A DNA stretch of 64,000 nucleotides from positions 1,054,001 to 1,118,000 of the forward strand of contig OY969922.1 of NCBI GenBank assembly GCA_963704595.1, read 5' to 3'. Position numbers and translations under genes: made by a program. Numbering within the stretch: the stretch's first letter is position 1; each line of letters opens with the position of its first letter. Under the pieces are notes generated by a model. That model was not told the origin of the DNA. It did not search any database and saw nothing but the letters and a program-made list of their open reading frames with translations. Positions 1-9,063 of the stretch are shown in pieces. The stretch comes from Acuticoccus sp963704595 (lineage in GTDB: Bacteria; Pseudomonadota; Alphaproteobacteria; Rhizobiales; Amorphaceae).

Positions 1-2
1 TC

Positions 3-326
3 GCGGTGTTCGCGTTCCTTCCATATTGCGAGCTGACGGGCGCCAACGTGACCGCCGATATCTTCACCGCACGGGCCGGGCGACGCGTGAAGGCGGTGCT
101 TGCGCTGGCGGGGTCGGTCGCGGCGCTCGCGTTCGCGATCGTCCTCCTGTGGCGGATGGCGGCCGGGGCGCGCGACCAGTGGGCCTACAACTACACGACG
201 GCGATCCTTCAGGTTCCGGTCTGGCTGGCGTTCGTCCCCATTCTGGTCTCGCTTGCTCTCCTGGGGCTTGCGGCAGTGCTGACGCTCACCGCCCATGCGC
301 GCGAGGCCGGCCGCGCCGATGGCTGA
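3..326 (+). CDS. TRAP transporter small permease (DctQ family), 3' part only
   Basis: This is the C-terminal part of a TRAP-type small membrane subunit; the reading frame is open to the left edge, so the true start lies outside the window and the GTG near base 6 is probably internal. Two hydrophobic segments are visible, one around the run AVLALAGSVAALAFAIVLLW and one around VWLAFVPILVSLALLGLAAV, separated by a short polar loop, as in the last two helices of DctQ proteins. Its stop overlaps the start of the large permease gene by 8 bases, the usual dctQ-dctM arrangement. The periplasmic binding protein (dctP) should lie upstream. Family assignment rests mainly on hydrophobicity and on the neighbour. 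Confidence 0.75.
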   Translation, partial: AVFAFLPYCELTGANVTADIFTARAGRRVKAVLALAGSVAALAFAIVLLWRMAAGARDQWAYNYTTAILQVPVWLAFVPILVSLALLGLAAVLTLTAHAREAGRADG

Positions 327-1677
327 CCCGGTCCTCCTCGGAGCGGCCTCGTTCGCCGTCCTCGTGCTCCTGATCGCGCTCCGCCTTCCGATCGCCTACG
401 CGATGATCCTGGTCGGCGGCGTCGGCACCGCCTTCCTCAACGGGCCGGCGCTGGTGCTCAACCAGTTGAAGACGCTCGCCTACGGCCAGTTCGCGATCTA
501 CGACCTCACCGTCGTGCCGATGTTCATCCTGATGGGCGCGCTCGCCGCCCGCGTCGGTCTCAGCCAGGCGCTGTTCCGCGCGGCCAATGCGTGGCTCGGG
601 TGGATGCGCGGCGGCACGGCGATGGCGGCGATCGCGGGCTGCGCGGGGTTCGGCGCAGTGTGCGGCTCCTCGCTCGCCACAGCGTCCACCATGGGCCGCG
701 TCGCGCTGCCCGAGCTCAAGCGCTATCGCTACAGCGGCGCTCTGGCGACGGGGTCGCTGGCGGCGGGCGGGGTGCTGGGCATCCTCATTCCGCCGTCTGT
801 GGTGCTCATCGTCTATGCCATTCTGGTGGAGGCGAACATCGTCACGATGTTCGCGGCGGCGCTGCTCCCCGGGCTGCTCGCGGTCGTCTTCTTCCTCGCT
901 GTCATCGCGCTCTACGTCACCGTCCGGCCGGAGGCGGGGCCGGGCCACGGCGGGGTCGGGCGCATGGAGTTCCGCGCGGCGACCGCGGGCGTCCTGCCGG
1001 TGCTTGCGATCTTCGCCGCCGTTCTCGGCGGCATGTACGCCGGCTTCTACAACCCGACGCCGGCTGCCGCGGTCGGGGTCGCGCTCGTCGCCGCCTACGG
1101 CGTCGCGACGCGCCGGCTGCGGCTCGCGGACCTCACCGCCTCGCTCAAGGAAACCGCGGGCACGGCCGGGATGATCTACCTCATCCTCCTCGGCGCGGAG
1201 ATGATGAAGATCTACGTCTCGCGCCTCGGTCTTCCGCAGGCGACGGCCGAATGGATCGTTGCGTCCGGTTACGCGCCGATGACTGTTCTCGTGCTCCTTC
1301 TCATCGCGCTCATCGCTCTCGGCTGCCTGATGGACAGCCTCTCGATGATCCTTCTCGTCATCCCCTTCTTCTGGCCGGTCCTCGTGGATCTCAACGGCGG
1401 GCTCTACATGGGCGCGGGCGGGGCCGGCTTCGGCATGAGCACCGAGGACCTCAAGATCTGGTTCGGAATCCTTGCGCTGGTGGTGGTGGAACTCGGGCTC
1501 ATCACGCCGCCCGTCGGCATGAATGTCTTCGTCATCTCGAGCCTCGCCGAGGATACGCCGATGGCCGACACCTTCCGCGGTGTCGTACCGTTCTTCTGTG
1601 CCGAGATCGTACGGGTGGCCCTCATCCTCGCGTTCCCGGCGCTCGCACTATGGCTGCCTGAGCTGTTGTCAGGCTGA
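319..1677 (+). CDS. dctM: TRAP transporter large permease (DctM family)
   Basis: A 452-residue, very hydrophobic protein with about 12 predicted membrane segments, the normal size for the TRAP large subunit, which forms the sodium-coupled transport channel. Family-typical stretches are visible: the early GFGAVCGSSLATASTMG run with its small-residue pattern, the GVLGILIPPSVVLIVYAI segment, and the late GLITPPVGMNVFVISSLA segment. The start is placed at the ATG at 319 (MADPVLLG), which overlaps the end of the small permease and gives the usual N-terminus; an in-frame ATG 24 bases upstream would add an atypical arginine-rich extension. The substrate cannot be read from the permease; TRAP systems usually carry organic acids or similar small solutes. 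Confidence 0.93.
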   Translation: MADPVLLGAASFAVLVLLIALRLPIAYAMILVGGVGTAFLNGPALVLNQLKTLAYGQFAIYDLTVVPMFILMGALAARVGLSQALFRAANAWLGWMRGGTAMAAIAGCAGFGAVCGSSLATASTMGRVALPELKRYRYSGALATGSLAAGGVLGILIPPSVVLIVYAILVEANIVTMFAAALLPGLLAVVFFLAVIALYVTVRPEAGPGHGGVGRMEFRAATAGVLPVLAIFAAVLGGMYAGFYNPTPAAAVGVALVAAYGVATRRLRLADLTASLKETAGTAGMIYLILLGAEMMKIYVSRLGLPQATAEWIVASGYAPMTVLVLLLIALIALGCLMDSLSMILLVIPFFWPVLVDLNGGLYMGAGGAGFGMSTEDLKIWFGILALVVVELGLITPPVGMNVFVISSLAEDTPMADTFRGVVPFFCAEIVRVALILAFPALALWLPELLSG

Positions 1678-1763
1678 CCCCCTGCGCCATGGCCCCTCAA
1701 GCCCGGCACAAGCGAATTCTGCCCTTAATCGGCCTTCATCTTCGGTGGACGAAGGAGGCCGGC

Positions 1764-3332
1764 GTGCAGCATGTGGTCCAGGCAGACGGGCAGGCGGCGT
1801 TGATCGACCACGACGTCGATGCAGCCGTCTCTGGCGCCGAGTCCATGCCCCGGCAGCCGGACGTCGCGCGGACGGTGAAGCGCGCGATCTGCATCTGCGT
1901 CGCCATCATCGCCGCCCTGCCGCTTGTTGTCGGCTGGGGCGCCGGGATCGACATTGCAAAGCGGATCATCCCCGGCTCGGCCGCAATCGTGCCGACCACT
2001 TCGCTGGCGCTGCTGGTGGTCGCGGGTGCGCTCTATATCGATTCGCGCCAGAACACCGCGAGATGCGGTCCAGCCTGCCTGATATCGGGTATCCTTCTCA
2101 TCGCGATGGGGGGCGTCAGCATGGTGCTCCGGGGGGCCGGCATTTCCAATGGTCTCAGCAGCTTCCTCATGCCGACCCTCATCGGCAACGAAGGCACCGC
2201 GATGGCCACCGCCACCGCAATGGTGATCGCCGGCTACTGCCTCGCCTGCCTCAATATCCAGACCGAGATTGCCCGGCGCGCCTACGAGGCGGCGGCAACG
2301 GTCGGCCTCGTGTTCAGCATGGTCGCCATCATCTGCTACGCCTTCGAGAGGAACGCCCTGCTGGGCGTGACATTCTTCACCTCGATGGCGCTCACCACGG
2401 CGACGGCCTTCGCCCTCACGTTCGGCGCCTTCCTCCTGGTGCGACGGCAGGAAACATGGCTGCGCCACATCACCTCGAGCCAGCACGGGGCCCGCAGCGC
2501 GAGGCGCTTGTTCCCGTTCATCGTGCTCGCGCCGCCGCTCCTGTGCCTCGGCGCGCTGAAGCTGATCGAGGACGGGCGGATGGATGTCGGCTTCGCCTTC
2601 TCCGTGCTTGCCGTCGTCTTCATGGCGATCTCCGTCCTCGCCCTCGTCCGCAACGCCTCGCTGGAAAACGCCGAGGAGATGCGGCGCACGATCGACGACC
2701 TGCGCGAACTCAACGAGGACAAGCAGGTCCTGCTCGCCGAAGTCTACCACCGGGTGAAGAACAACCTTCAGCAGATGTCCGCGATGATCCAGCTGGAACG
2801 ATCGAAGGTGAAGGACCCGGCCGAGCGCGAACGTCTCGACAAGATCCTCTTCCGCATCCGCTCGGTCGGCGTCGTCCACCAGATGCTCGTCGGCGCGCGG
2901 ACGCCGTCCCGGGTGGAGGTGGGCTCGTTCCTCGGCGAACTCACGGCCGGCCTGAGTTCCGGCTACAACCTGACCCAGCGCAACATCAGAATGGAAGTGG
3001 AGGCCGACGACCTCACCCTCCCGATCGACGCTGCGGTGCCCCTCGGTCTGCTCGTGAACGAGCTCGTCACCAACGCGATCAAGCACGCCTTTCCGGAAGA
3101 CCAGGCGGGGACGATCACCGTGCGCCACCTCAGCGTTGCGGACGGGGTCGAACTCACGGTCGAGGACAACGGCGTCGGCATGGCGACCGCAGGCAGCGAC
3201 CATGGCCTCGGCACGATGATCATCCGCGGGCTGGTCCATCAGCTTCGCGGCAACCTCACAGTCGGCACCGACGGAGGGACCACGGCGACGGTTTTCTTCC
3301 CCGGCGTCACAGCAAACGGTGAACCCGGATGA
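1764..3332 (+). CDS. Membrane sensor histidine kinase, HisKA_2/HWE-like type
   Basis: A 522-residue sensor kinase. The first 300 residues hold about eight predicted transmembrane helices and no recognisable extracellular domain, so sensing is probably within the membrane. The H-box EVYHRVKNNLQQ places the phosphorylated His at about residue 329 and is typical of the HisKA_2 class common in rhizobia. The N-box (LLVNELVTNAIKHAF) and the G-box (GLGTMIIRGLVHQL) of the HATPase domain follow. The GTG start at 1764 is chosen because AGGAGG lies 5 bases upstream; an upstream in-frame ATG at 1689 lacks such a site. Its stop overlaps the first receiver gene by 4 bases (ATGA), so the two are co-translated. 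The signal is unknown. Confidence 0.9.
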   Translation: MQHVVQADGQAALIDHDVDAAVSGAESMPRQPDVARTVKRAICICVAIIAALPLVVGWGAGIDIAKRIIPGSAAIVPTTSLALLVVAGALYIDSRQNTARCGPACLISGILLIAMGGVSMVLRGAGISNGLSSFLMPTLIGNEGTAMATATAMVIAGYCLACLNIQTEIARRAYEAAATVGLVFSMVAIICYAFERNALLGVTFFTSMALTTATAFALTFGAFLLVRRQETWLRHITSSQHGARSARRLFPFIVLAPPLLCLGALKLIEDGRMDVGFAFSVLAVVFMAISVLALVRNASLENAEEMRRTIDDLRELNEDKQVLLAEVYHRVKNNLQQMSAMIQLERSKVKDPAERERLDKILFRIRSVGVVHQMLVGARTPSRVEVGSFLGELTAGLSSGYNLTQRNIRMEVEADDLTLPIDAAVPLGLLVNELVTNAIKHAFPEDQAGTITVRHLSVADGVELTVEDNGVGMATAGSDHGLGTMIIRGLVHQLRGNLTVGTDGGTTATVFFPGVTANGEPG

Positions 3333-3700
3333 ACAAGGAAACCGCCGTCATCGTGGAGGACGACTTCCTCATCGCGGCCTCGCACCAGTGCACCTGCGAG
3401 GATGCCGGCATCGAGGTCCTCGCCATCTGCGACACCGGCGAAGAGGCGGTCGAGACGATCCTGCGCGTGAAGCCGACCTTCGCGCTGATCGACGTCAGGC
3501 TCGCAGGGATGCGCGACGGCATTTACGTGGCGAAGGAGATCCGCGCACGCGGCGTCGACGCCATCGTGATCTTCGTCACCGGTTCCACGGAAACCGCGAC
3601 GCTCCGCAAGCTCTCCGAGCTGAAACCCCGCAGTATCCTTCGCAAGCCGATCGAAACGGAAGAACTGAAATCGTGTCTCACGACCCCGAGCCAGCCGTGA
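3329..3700 (+). CDS. Single-domain response regulator (receiver only)
   Basis: A 123-residue receiver domain with no output domain. The phosphorylation site is complete: acidic pocket E10-D11-D12, phosphoacceptor D55 in ALIDVRLAG, T84 in FVTGST, and K106 in LRKPIE. The ATGA overlap with the kinase gene argues that it is the cognate partner. Without an output domain it must act through protein interaction or by passing phosphate on, as in other HisKA_2/HWE-linked stand-alone receivers. It is closely similar to the next receiver, with a shared EDDFLIA start and a shared LAGxRDG motif after the phosphoacceptor, which suggests duplication. Confidence 0.88.
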   Translation: MNKETAVIVEDDFLIAASHQCTCEDAGIEVLAICDTGEEAVETILRVKPTFALIDVRLAGMRDGIYVAKEIRARGVDAIVIFVTGSTETATLRKLSELKPRSILRKPIETEELKSCLTTPSQP

Positions 3701-3764
3701 ACGGGGGGAGTGCGGCGGCTGCGTGCCAGCCCCGCGATGGCGAGGAACGGTAGTTACAAACCGT

Positions 3765-3785
3765 CCGCCGCGCACGGCGCGGCGG
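3765..3785 (+). other. GC hairpin between the two receiver genes
   Basis: A perfect 9-bp inverted repeat, ccgccgcgc and gcgcggcgg, with a 3-base loop (acg). There is no T-run after it, so it is not a classical terminator. It could slow polymerase or protect mRNA between the kinase/receiver pair and the second receiver. Confidence 0.35.
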
Positions 3786-3834
3786 CTACAAAGCACCACG
3801 GCGAGGAAGCCTCGTCGATGAAAGGAACCGAGCG

Positions 3835-4299
3835 ATGCAGCAAGACGAACACACCATCGCAACGTTGGTCATCGTCGAGGACGATTTCCTGATCGCGGCC
3901 GCCTATCGGGCGATGGCCGAGGAGATCGGCATCAACGTCCTCGCGATGTGCGATACCGCTGACGCCGGGATCGCCGCAATCATCGCCCACCAGCCGACCT
4001 TCGCCCTGCTCGACGTTCAGCTCGCCGGCCCGCGCGACGGCGTTCATGTCGCCACGGCGGTGCTGCAGAACGAGATCGCAACGCGGATCATCTTCGCCAC
4101 CGGCTCGTTCGATGCCGAGACGCTGAGCCGCCTCCACGGCGTCGGCGCGTTCCAGGTGCTCGTCAAACCCATCGACCCGAACGACTTCGCCGCCGCCCTC
4201 TCGGTCGATGCAGACGCCCAGCCGCTCGCGGACCCGCGCAACGCCGGCCTCAAGCTCGACCGGTCGTACATTGCCCAGATGACCCGCGTGAGAGACTAG
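3835..4299 (+). CDS. Single-domain response regulator (receiver only), paralogue of the preceding one
   Basis: A 154-residue protein: a receiver domain plus about 30 extra C-terminal residues with no recognised domain. The acidic pocket is E15-D16-D17, the phosphoacceptor D60 (ALLDVQLAG), the switch Thr T89 (FATGSF) and the Lys K111 (LVKPID). It lies 134 bases after the first receiver, with an AAGGA-type ribosome site a few bases before the ATG. The shared EDDFLIAA and LAGxRDGxxVA stretches show it is a paralogue. It probably competes for, or relays, phosphate from the same kinase. Confidence 0.87.
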   Translation: MQQDEHTIATLVIVEDDFLIAAAYRAMAEEIGINVLAMCDTADAGIAAIIAHQPTFALLDVQLAGPRDGVHVATAVLQNEIATRIIFATGSFDAETLSRLHGVGAFQVLVKPIDPNDFAAALSVDADAQPLADPRNAGLKLDRSYIAQMTRVRD

Positions 4300-4689
4300 C
4301 GCGGGCGTTTCAGAGCCTTCCCCGAAGCCGACGACAACGCCGGGCGAAGCACCGCTGCCTCGGCGGAAACTCGCTCCCCGCGGCAGCACCAAGCCTCTGA
4401 CATCGTCGCCACGCTTGAAGACCGTTTCGCCAGCTGCCGTCTTCGCAGAAGAAGAACGGCAACCGCCGGGCGAGTTGGCGCACCGGCTGCACCGGTTGCC
4501 GCCCATCCTCGCGCCGCAAGACGGCCGGGTCGCGGCGCTGCAGGGCGGGCGACCTTTTCGGCACCGCGGGTACATTTCGCGCTGGTCCCTCCGCCCACCG
4601 CAGACGTCGCCGCCTGCCGCACAGGTCGGGGAGGGCTGGCACGCGGTGGAGCGGCCCGCTAGACCTTTGCAGAACAGGGGGATCTGGCC
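4300..4689. other. 390-base intergenic stretch, no supported gene
   Basis: Open frames exist on both strands because stop codons are rare at this GC content, but none shows a recognisable domain or a plausible start, and the translations are rich in Arg, Pro and Ala like random GC-rich frames. The last 20 bases hold the GGGGGA ribosome-binding site of the next gene. A decayed gene cannot be excluded. Confidence 0.5.
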
Positions 4690-5470
4690 GTGGACATGGG
4701 CATTGCAGGACGGCGCGCACTGCTGACGGGCGCGAGCAAGGGGATGGGCCGGGCCTGCGCGATGGCGCTCGGCCGCGAAGGCGTCGCCCTCACCATCGTC
4801 GCCCGCGGCGCCGACGCCCTCCACCGCACCGCCGACGACATCGCGGCCGAGACCGGCGCAACCGTCACCCCCGTCGCCGCCGACATCACCACGGAAGAAG
4901 GCCGCGCCGCCGCGCTTGCCGCCTGCCCGGAGCCCGACATCCTCCTCAACAACGCAGGCGGCTTCCCGCCCGGCAACTTCCGCGACTGGGAGCGCGAGCA
5001 CTGGATCGAGGCGCTCGACATGATGATGCTCTCGCCGATCGCCATGATCCGCGCCACGTTCGACGGCATGGTCGAGCGCGGTTTCGGCCGCATCGTCAAC
5101 ATCGCGTCGCGCTCGGTGAAGATCCCGGCCGCAGAGCTCGGCCTTTCCAACGGCGCGCGCACCGGCCTCGTCGGCTTCTGCGCCGGGTCTTGCCCGCGAG
5201 GGCATCGCGCGCGACGTGACCATCAACACGCTCCTGCCCGGCATCTTCGACAGCGACGGCCAGCGCCAGCATGTGGCGGGCCTCGTGACGCCGGGCGGCC
5301 CCACCTACGAAGAGATCTGGGCCGAGCGCGGCGCGAAGAACCCGGCCCGCCGCTACGGCCGGCCCGACGAGATCGGCGCCTACTTCGCCTTCCTCGCCTC
5401 GGCGCACGCCGGATACATCACCGGCCAGTCTCTCCTCATCGACGGCGGCAGCTACCCCGGCACGTTCTGA
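4690..5470 (+). CDS. SDR-family oxidoreductase (frame broken once as written)
   Basis: A short-chain dehydrogenase/reductase of about 259 residues once a single extra base near 5185-5188 is ignored. The N-terminal frame carries the nucleotide-binding motif TGASKGMG (residues 13-20) and ILLNNAGG; the C-terminal part, one frame over, carries GYITGQSLLIDGGSYPG, the classic SDR ending. At the catalytic position the usual YxxxK is replaced by a LGLSNGARTGL stretch, so this belongs to a subgroup lacking the standard Tyr/Lys and its activity should not be assumed. The GTG start at 4690 is preceded by GGGGGA at a good distance; the ATG six bases later is the alternative. It lies just upstream of a DapA-family gene and may act with it. 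Confidence 0.82.
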
Positions 5471-5579
5471 CGGAGGCCCGGTAGCGGCACGCGCCATGCA
5501 TAAAAACAGCAGGAAAGGTTTGCCGGCCGCGTCAAACCATTGTTGAAATGAGCAACGCTGCAATCCGGGGAATGAAACG

Positions 5580-6527
5580 ATGGCCCACATCAAGCCCGAA
5601 GGCTCCTTCGTCGCCCTCGTCACGCCGATGAACGCCGACGGCTCGGTCGATTACGAGGGGTTCCGGACCCTGATCGACTGGCACGCCGAGAACGGCACGA
5701 CGGCGCTCCTCATCATGGGCTCCACCGGCGAGGTCTCGATGCTGTCGCCGGAGGAGCGCCGCGAGATCGTCGCCCGCACGGTGAAGATGAAGCGCCCCGG
5801 CGTCGCGATGTATTATGGCGCGACCGGCAACAACACCGAGACCACCATCGCCTACACCGCGCACGCCGAGGCCGAGGGGGCCGACGGCGTCATCATCGCG
5901 GCGCCTGCCTACATCTGCGCCAGCCCCGCCGCGATCACCGACTATGCGCTCGAGGTCTGCGATTCCACAGATCTCGCGGTCGGCTTCTACAACAACCCGC
6001 CGCGCGTCTCGACCGACCTCGGCTGGGACGACATCCTGCGCCTCGCCAAACACGACAACATGGTGGTGCTGAAGGAATCGACGACGCGCGTCGGCCAGGT
6101 CGCCAAGGTGTGCGCGGCGAAGCCCGACATCGCGATCATGTGCTGCTGCTCGCCCAACCTCGGCCTCGTCATCCCGACGATGGCGCTCGGCGGCCACGGC
6201 ACCGCCAACATGACCGGCAACCTCATCCCGCAGGAGATGGCGACGATCTCGACGCCGTGGCAGACGGGAGAGGACGCCTTCGCCTGCCGCGAGGCGTGGC
6301 TGACCAATCTCGACATGCTCCACTTCGCCTACAGCGCAATCAACCCGGTCGCGGTGAAGTCGCTGATGCGCGCCGTCGGGCTTCCCGCAGGGCCGCTGCG
6401 CAAGCCGCTCCAGCCGCTGGCGCCCGAGGCGCTCGCCAAGGGGCTCGAGATCGTCCGGCGGCTCGGCCTCGACCGGAAATACGGCTTCCGCACCGGGCAG
6501 GACGCCATCACCGCCGCCGCGGCCTGA
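5580..6527 (+). CDS. DapA-family lyase/aldolase (DHDPS/NAL superfamily)
   Basis: A 315-residue class I aldolase-type enzyme. The expected N-terminus (GSFVALVTPMNADGSVD), the pyruvate-binding GSTGEV motif, the catalytic Tyr at about residue 137 (VGFYNNPPR) and the Schiff-base Lys at about residue 165 (VVLKEST) are all present. Members make or split bonds between pyruvate, or a related 2-oxo acid, and an aldehyde. The genomic context (SDR before, peptide/opine-type ABC transporter after) and the length, longer than typical DapA, argue for a catabolic paralogue rather than lysine synthesis. Exact substrate not predictable. Confidence 0.9.
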   Translation: MAHIKPEGSFVALVTPMNADGSVDYEGFRTLIDWHAENGTTALLIMGSTGEVSMLSPEERREIVARTVKMKRPGVAMYYGATGNNTETTIAYTAHAEAEGADGVIIAAPAYICASPAAITDYALEVCDSTDLAVGFYNNPPRVSTDLGWDDILRLAKHDNMVVLKESTTRVGQVAKVCAAKPDIAIMCCCSPNLGLVIPTMALGGHGTANMTGNLIPQEMATISTPWQTGEDAFACREAWLTNLDMLHFAYSAINPVAVKSLMRAVGLPAGPLRKPLQPLAPEALAKGLEIVRRLGLDRKYGFRTGQDAITAAAA

Positions 6528-6609
6528 CCCGCCGGCGCAAAGCGGCGCGACACTTGCCTCCGAAGAACGACAACAGGCCCGTCGAGGGCCGATAATCCAA
6601 GGGTGGACC

Positions 6610-8094
6610 ATGCTTCTGAGAAGACTATGCCTTGCCGGTGCGATGGCGCTCGGCACCGCGGGCCTCGCCGTGCCGGCCTTCGCGCAGGACATCACCATCG
6701 CGATCGGCTCCGAGCCGTCGACGCTCGACCCGCAGCTGCGCGACGACGGCGGCGAGCGCCAGGTCAACGACAATATCTACGAGACGCTGATGGCCCGCAC
6801 CGCCACCGGCGAGCTGGTCCCCGGCCTCGCCGAGGCCGCGCCGACGCAGGTCGACGAGACCACCTGGGAATTCGAGCTCCGCGACGGCGTCACCTTCCAC
6901 AACGGCGAGCCGTTCAACGCCGACTCGGTCGTGACCAGCGTCGAGCGGATCATCGACCCCGCCAACAACTCCGAGCAGATGGGCTACCTCAACACCATCT
7001 CCGGCGCCGAAAAGGTGGACGACGACACCGTCCGCATCACCACCACCGGTCCCGACCCCATCCTGCCGTCGCGCATGTACTGGATGAAGATGATCCCGGC
7101 CGAGTACGGCAAGACCGGCAACATCGGCGAGGAGCCGGTCGGCACCGGCCCGTACAAGTTCGTCTCGTGGGACCGCGGCAACTCGATCACCCTTGCCGCC
7201 TACGAGGACTACTGGGACGGCGCGCCGCCGATCAAGAACGTGACCTACCGCTTCGTCGGCGAGTCCGGCACGCGCCTCTCCGGCCTGATGGCGGGCGAGT
7301 TCGACGTCATCACCAACCTCCTGCCCGAATTCGTGTCCTCCGTGCCGAACTCGGCGGCGGTGGACGGGCTGGAGACCTCCGTCCTCATCCTCGGCACCGA
7401 CAACGAGGGGCCGATGTCCGACCCCAAGGTGCGTGAGGCGCTGAACCTTGCGATCGACCGCGAGGCGATGGTGGAGGGCCTCTTCCAGGGGTACGCGACG
7501 GTCGCAGGCGGCCACCACATCAATCCGCGCGCGTTCGGCTTCAATGCCAACCTCGAGCCCTATGCGTATGACCCGGACAAGGCGCGCGCGCTCATCGCGG
7601 AAGCCGGCGCGGAAGGCGCAACCATCCGCCTCGTCGGCGAATCCGGCCGCTGGCTGAAGAGCCGCGAGCAGATCGAGGCGGTCGCCCAGTACTGGACCGA
7701 GATCGGCCTCGACGTGGAGATCGAGGTTCAGGAGTTCTCGCAGTATCTGAAGAGCCTGATGGGCGACGGGCCGCGCCCGGACGCCATCTTCGTCGCCAAC
7801 TCCAACGAGCTGATGGACGCCGACCGCGAAGCCTCCTTCATCTACCACAAGGACGGCGCCGCCTCGTCGAACTCCGACGAGGAGATGGCGAAGATGATCG
7901 ACGACGCGCGCGTGGTGACCGACGTCGCGGAGCGCGAGGCGCTCTATCACAAGATCTTCCAGAAGGGGCGGGACCTCAGCTACACCGCGCCGCTCTTCAA
8001 CCTGCAGGACATCTACGGCATGTCCGAGCGGATGAGCTGGCAGCCCCGGACCGACCAGAAACTCCTCATCAAGGAAATGTCGGTCAGCGAGTAA
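6610..8094 (+). CDS. ABC transporter substrate-binding protein (SBP_bac_5 family)
   Basis: A 494-residue periplasmic binding protein for a peptide/nickel/opine-type importer. It has a signal peptide (basic start, hydrophobic core, cleavage after PAFA about residue 25) and the family start of the mature chain, IAIGSEPSTLDPQ. The ELRDGVTFHNGEPFNADSV stretch and the GTGPYKFVSWDRG motif are hallmarks of family 5. It is the first gene of a five-gene transporter operon running to 11955 and is separated from the permease genes by a strong hairpin, a usual way to obtain more binding protein than permease. The ligand is unknown; with hyuA/hyuB directly downstream, an amide or peptide-like compound is a reasonable guess. 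Confidence 0.93.
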   Translation: MLLRRLCLAGAMALGTAGLAVPAFAQDITIAIGSEPSTLDPQLRDDGGERQVNDNIYETLMARTATGELVPGLAEAAPTQVDETTWEFELRDGVTFHNGEPFNADSVVTSVERIIDPANNSEQMGYLNTISGAEKVDDDTVRITTTGPDPILPSRMYWMKMIPAEYGKTGNIGEEPVGTGPYKFVSWDRGNSITLAAYEDYWDGAPPIKNVTYRFVGESGTRLSGLMAGEFDVITNLLPEFVSSVPNSAAVDGLETSVLILGTDNEGPMSDPKVREALNLAIDREAMVEGLFQGYATVAGGHHINPRAFGFNANLEPYAYDPDKARALIAEAGAEGATIRLVGESGRWLKSREQIEAVAQYWTEIGLDVEIEVQEFSQYLKSLMGDGPRPDAIFVANSNELMDADREASFIYHKDGAASSNSDEEMAKMIDDARVVTDVAEREALYHKIFQKGRDLSYTAPLFNLQDIYGMSERMSWQPRTDQKLLIKEMSVSE

Positions 8095-8103
8095 GAATGG
8101 CTC

Positions 8104-8122
8104 GGGCGCCCCTGCGGCGCCC
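8104..8122 (+). other. Hairpin between binding-protein and permease genes
   Basis: A perfect 7-bp stem gggcgcc/ggcgccc with a 5-base loop lies 10 bases after the binding-protein stop and 20 bases before the permease start, with no T-run. Such hairpins often stabilise the upstream message or act as leaky terminators in ABC operons. Confidence 0.45.
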
Positions 8123-8141
8123 GGCGCCTGAGGGGTAGTTC

Positions 8142-9063
8142 GTGGCACGTTACATCCTGGCTCGGCTCTGGCAGGGCCTCCTCGTGGTCCTCGGGGTGAC
8201 GCTCGTCGTCTTCGTGGTAACGCGCGTCGTCGGCAACCCGGTCGACCTGATGCTGCCCCTGTCGGCGACCGCCGAGCAGCGCGCCGCGTTCGCCCACCAG
8301 ATCGGCCTCGACCAGCCGCTGCCGGTCCAGTTCGCACGCTTCGTCGGCGATCTCGTCACTCTCGATTTCGGCGAAAGCCTGTGGCAGCGCCGCCCGGCTG
8401 CCGACGTGGTGTTCGAGCGGCTGCCGAACACCATGCTCCTCGTCGCCGCCGGTCTCGGCGTCGCGCTCCTGCTGGCCGTGCCGCTCGGCATCATCGCGGC
8501 GACGCGGCCCGACGGGCCGGTCGACCGGCTCATCGTCAGCGCCGGGCTTCTCGGCCTCTCCATGCCGCAGTTCTGGGTGGGGCTGATCCTCATCACCATC
8601 TTCGCGGTGAACCTCAAGTGGCTGCCCACCTCCGGCGCCACCACATGGGCACACCTCATCCTCCCTGCCGTGACGCTCGGCCTCGCGCCGCTCGCCCGCC
8701 TCACCATGCTCACCCGCTCCGCCGTGATCGACGAACTCAACCGGCCCTACGTGAAGACCGCGCGCGCCAAGGGGATGCCCGCCCGCCGCGTCCTCGGCAT
8801 CCACGCGCTGCGCAACGTCCTCATCGGGGTGCTGACGCTCGGCCGGCTGGGAGCTGATCCTCGCGCTCTCCGGCTACACCGTGGTGGTGGAGACGGTGTT
8901 CGCGTGGCCGGGGCTGGGCCTCACCGCGATCCAGGCGATCCAGCGGGGCGACCTCTTCCTGGTGCAGGCGATCGTCTTCGTCATCGCGGCGCTCATCGTC
9001 CTGATCAACCTCGGCCTCGATCTGGCGTTCAAGCTGATCGACCCCAGGATCGACGTGCGCTGA
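8142..9063 (+). CDS. ABC transporter permease, DppB/OppB type (frame broken once as written)
   Basis: Inner-membrane permease of about 306 residues once one extra base at 8841-8844 is disregarded. The N-terminal part (MARYILARLWQGLLVVLGVT) and the DQPLPVQFARFV stretch are typical of DppB proteins; the C-terminal part in the next frame holds VVVETVFAWPGLGLTAIQAI and ends in LIDPRIDVR, exactly the family ending. As written, the frame runs on into the second permease. The GTG start follows GGGGT. Its true stop overlaps the next ATG (TGATG). The cytoplasmic coupling loop for the ATPases (VKTARAKGMPARRVL) is intact. Confidence 0.88.

Noticed and set aside
286..948. Long open frames on the strand opposite to many genes (here opposite dctM, likewise opposite the kinase, hyuB, dnaG and others)
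   Set aside because: They have low-complexity Arg/Asp/Glu/His/Gly-rich translations, which is what antisense frames of GC-rich genes give, and no recognisable domains.
4310..4720. Possible minus-strand Cys-containing protein in the 4300-4689 spacer
   Set aside because: No plausible start or ribosome site, no zinc-finger spacing that I recognise, and it overlaps the SDR start; the Cys residues are scattered as in random GC-rich frames.
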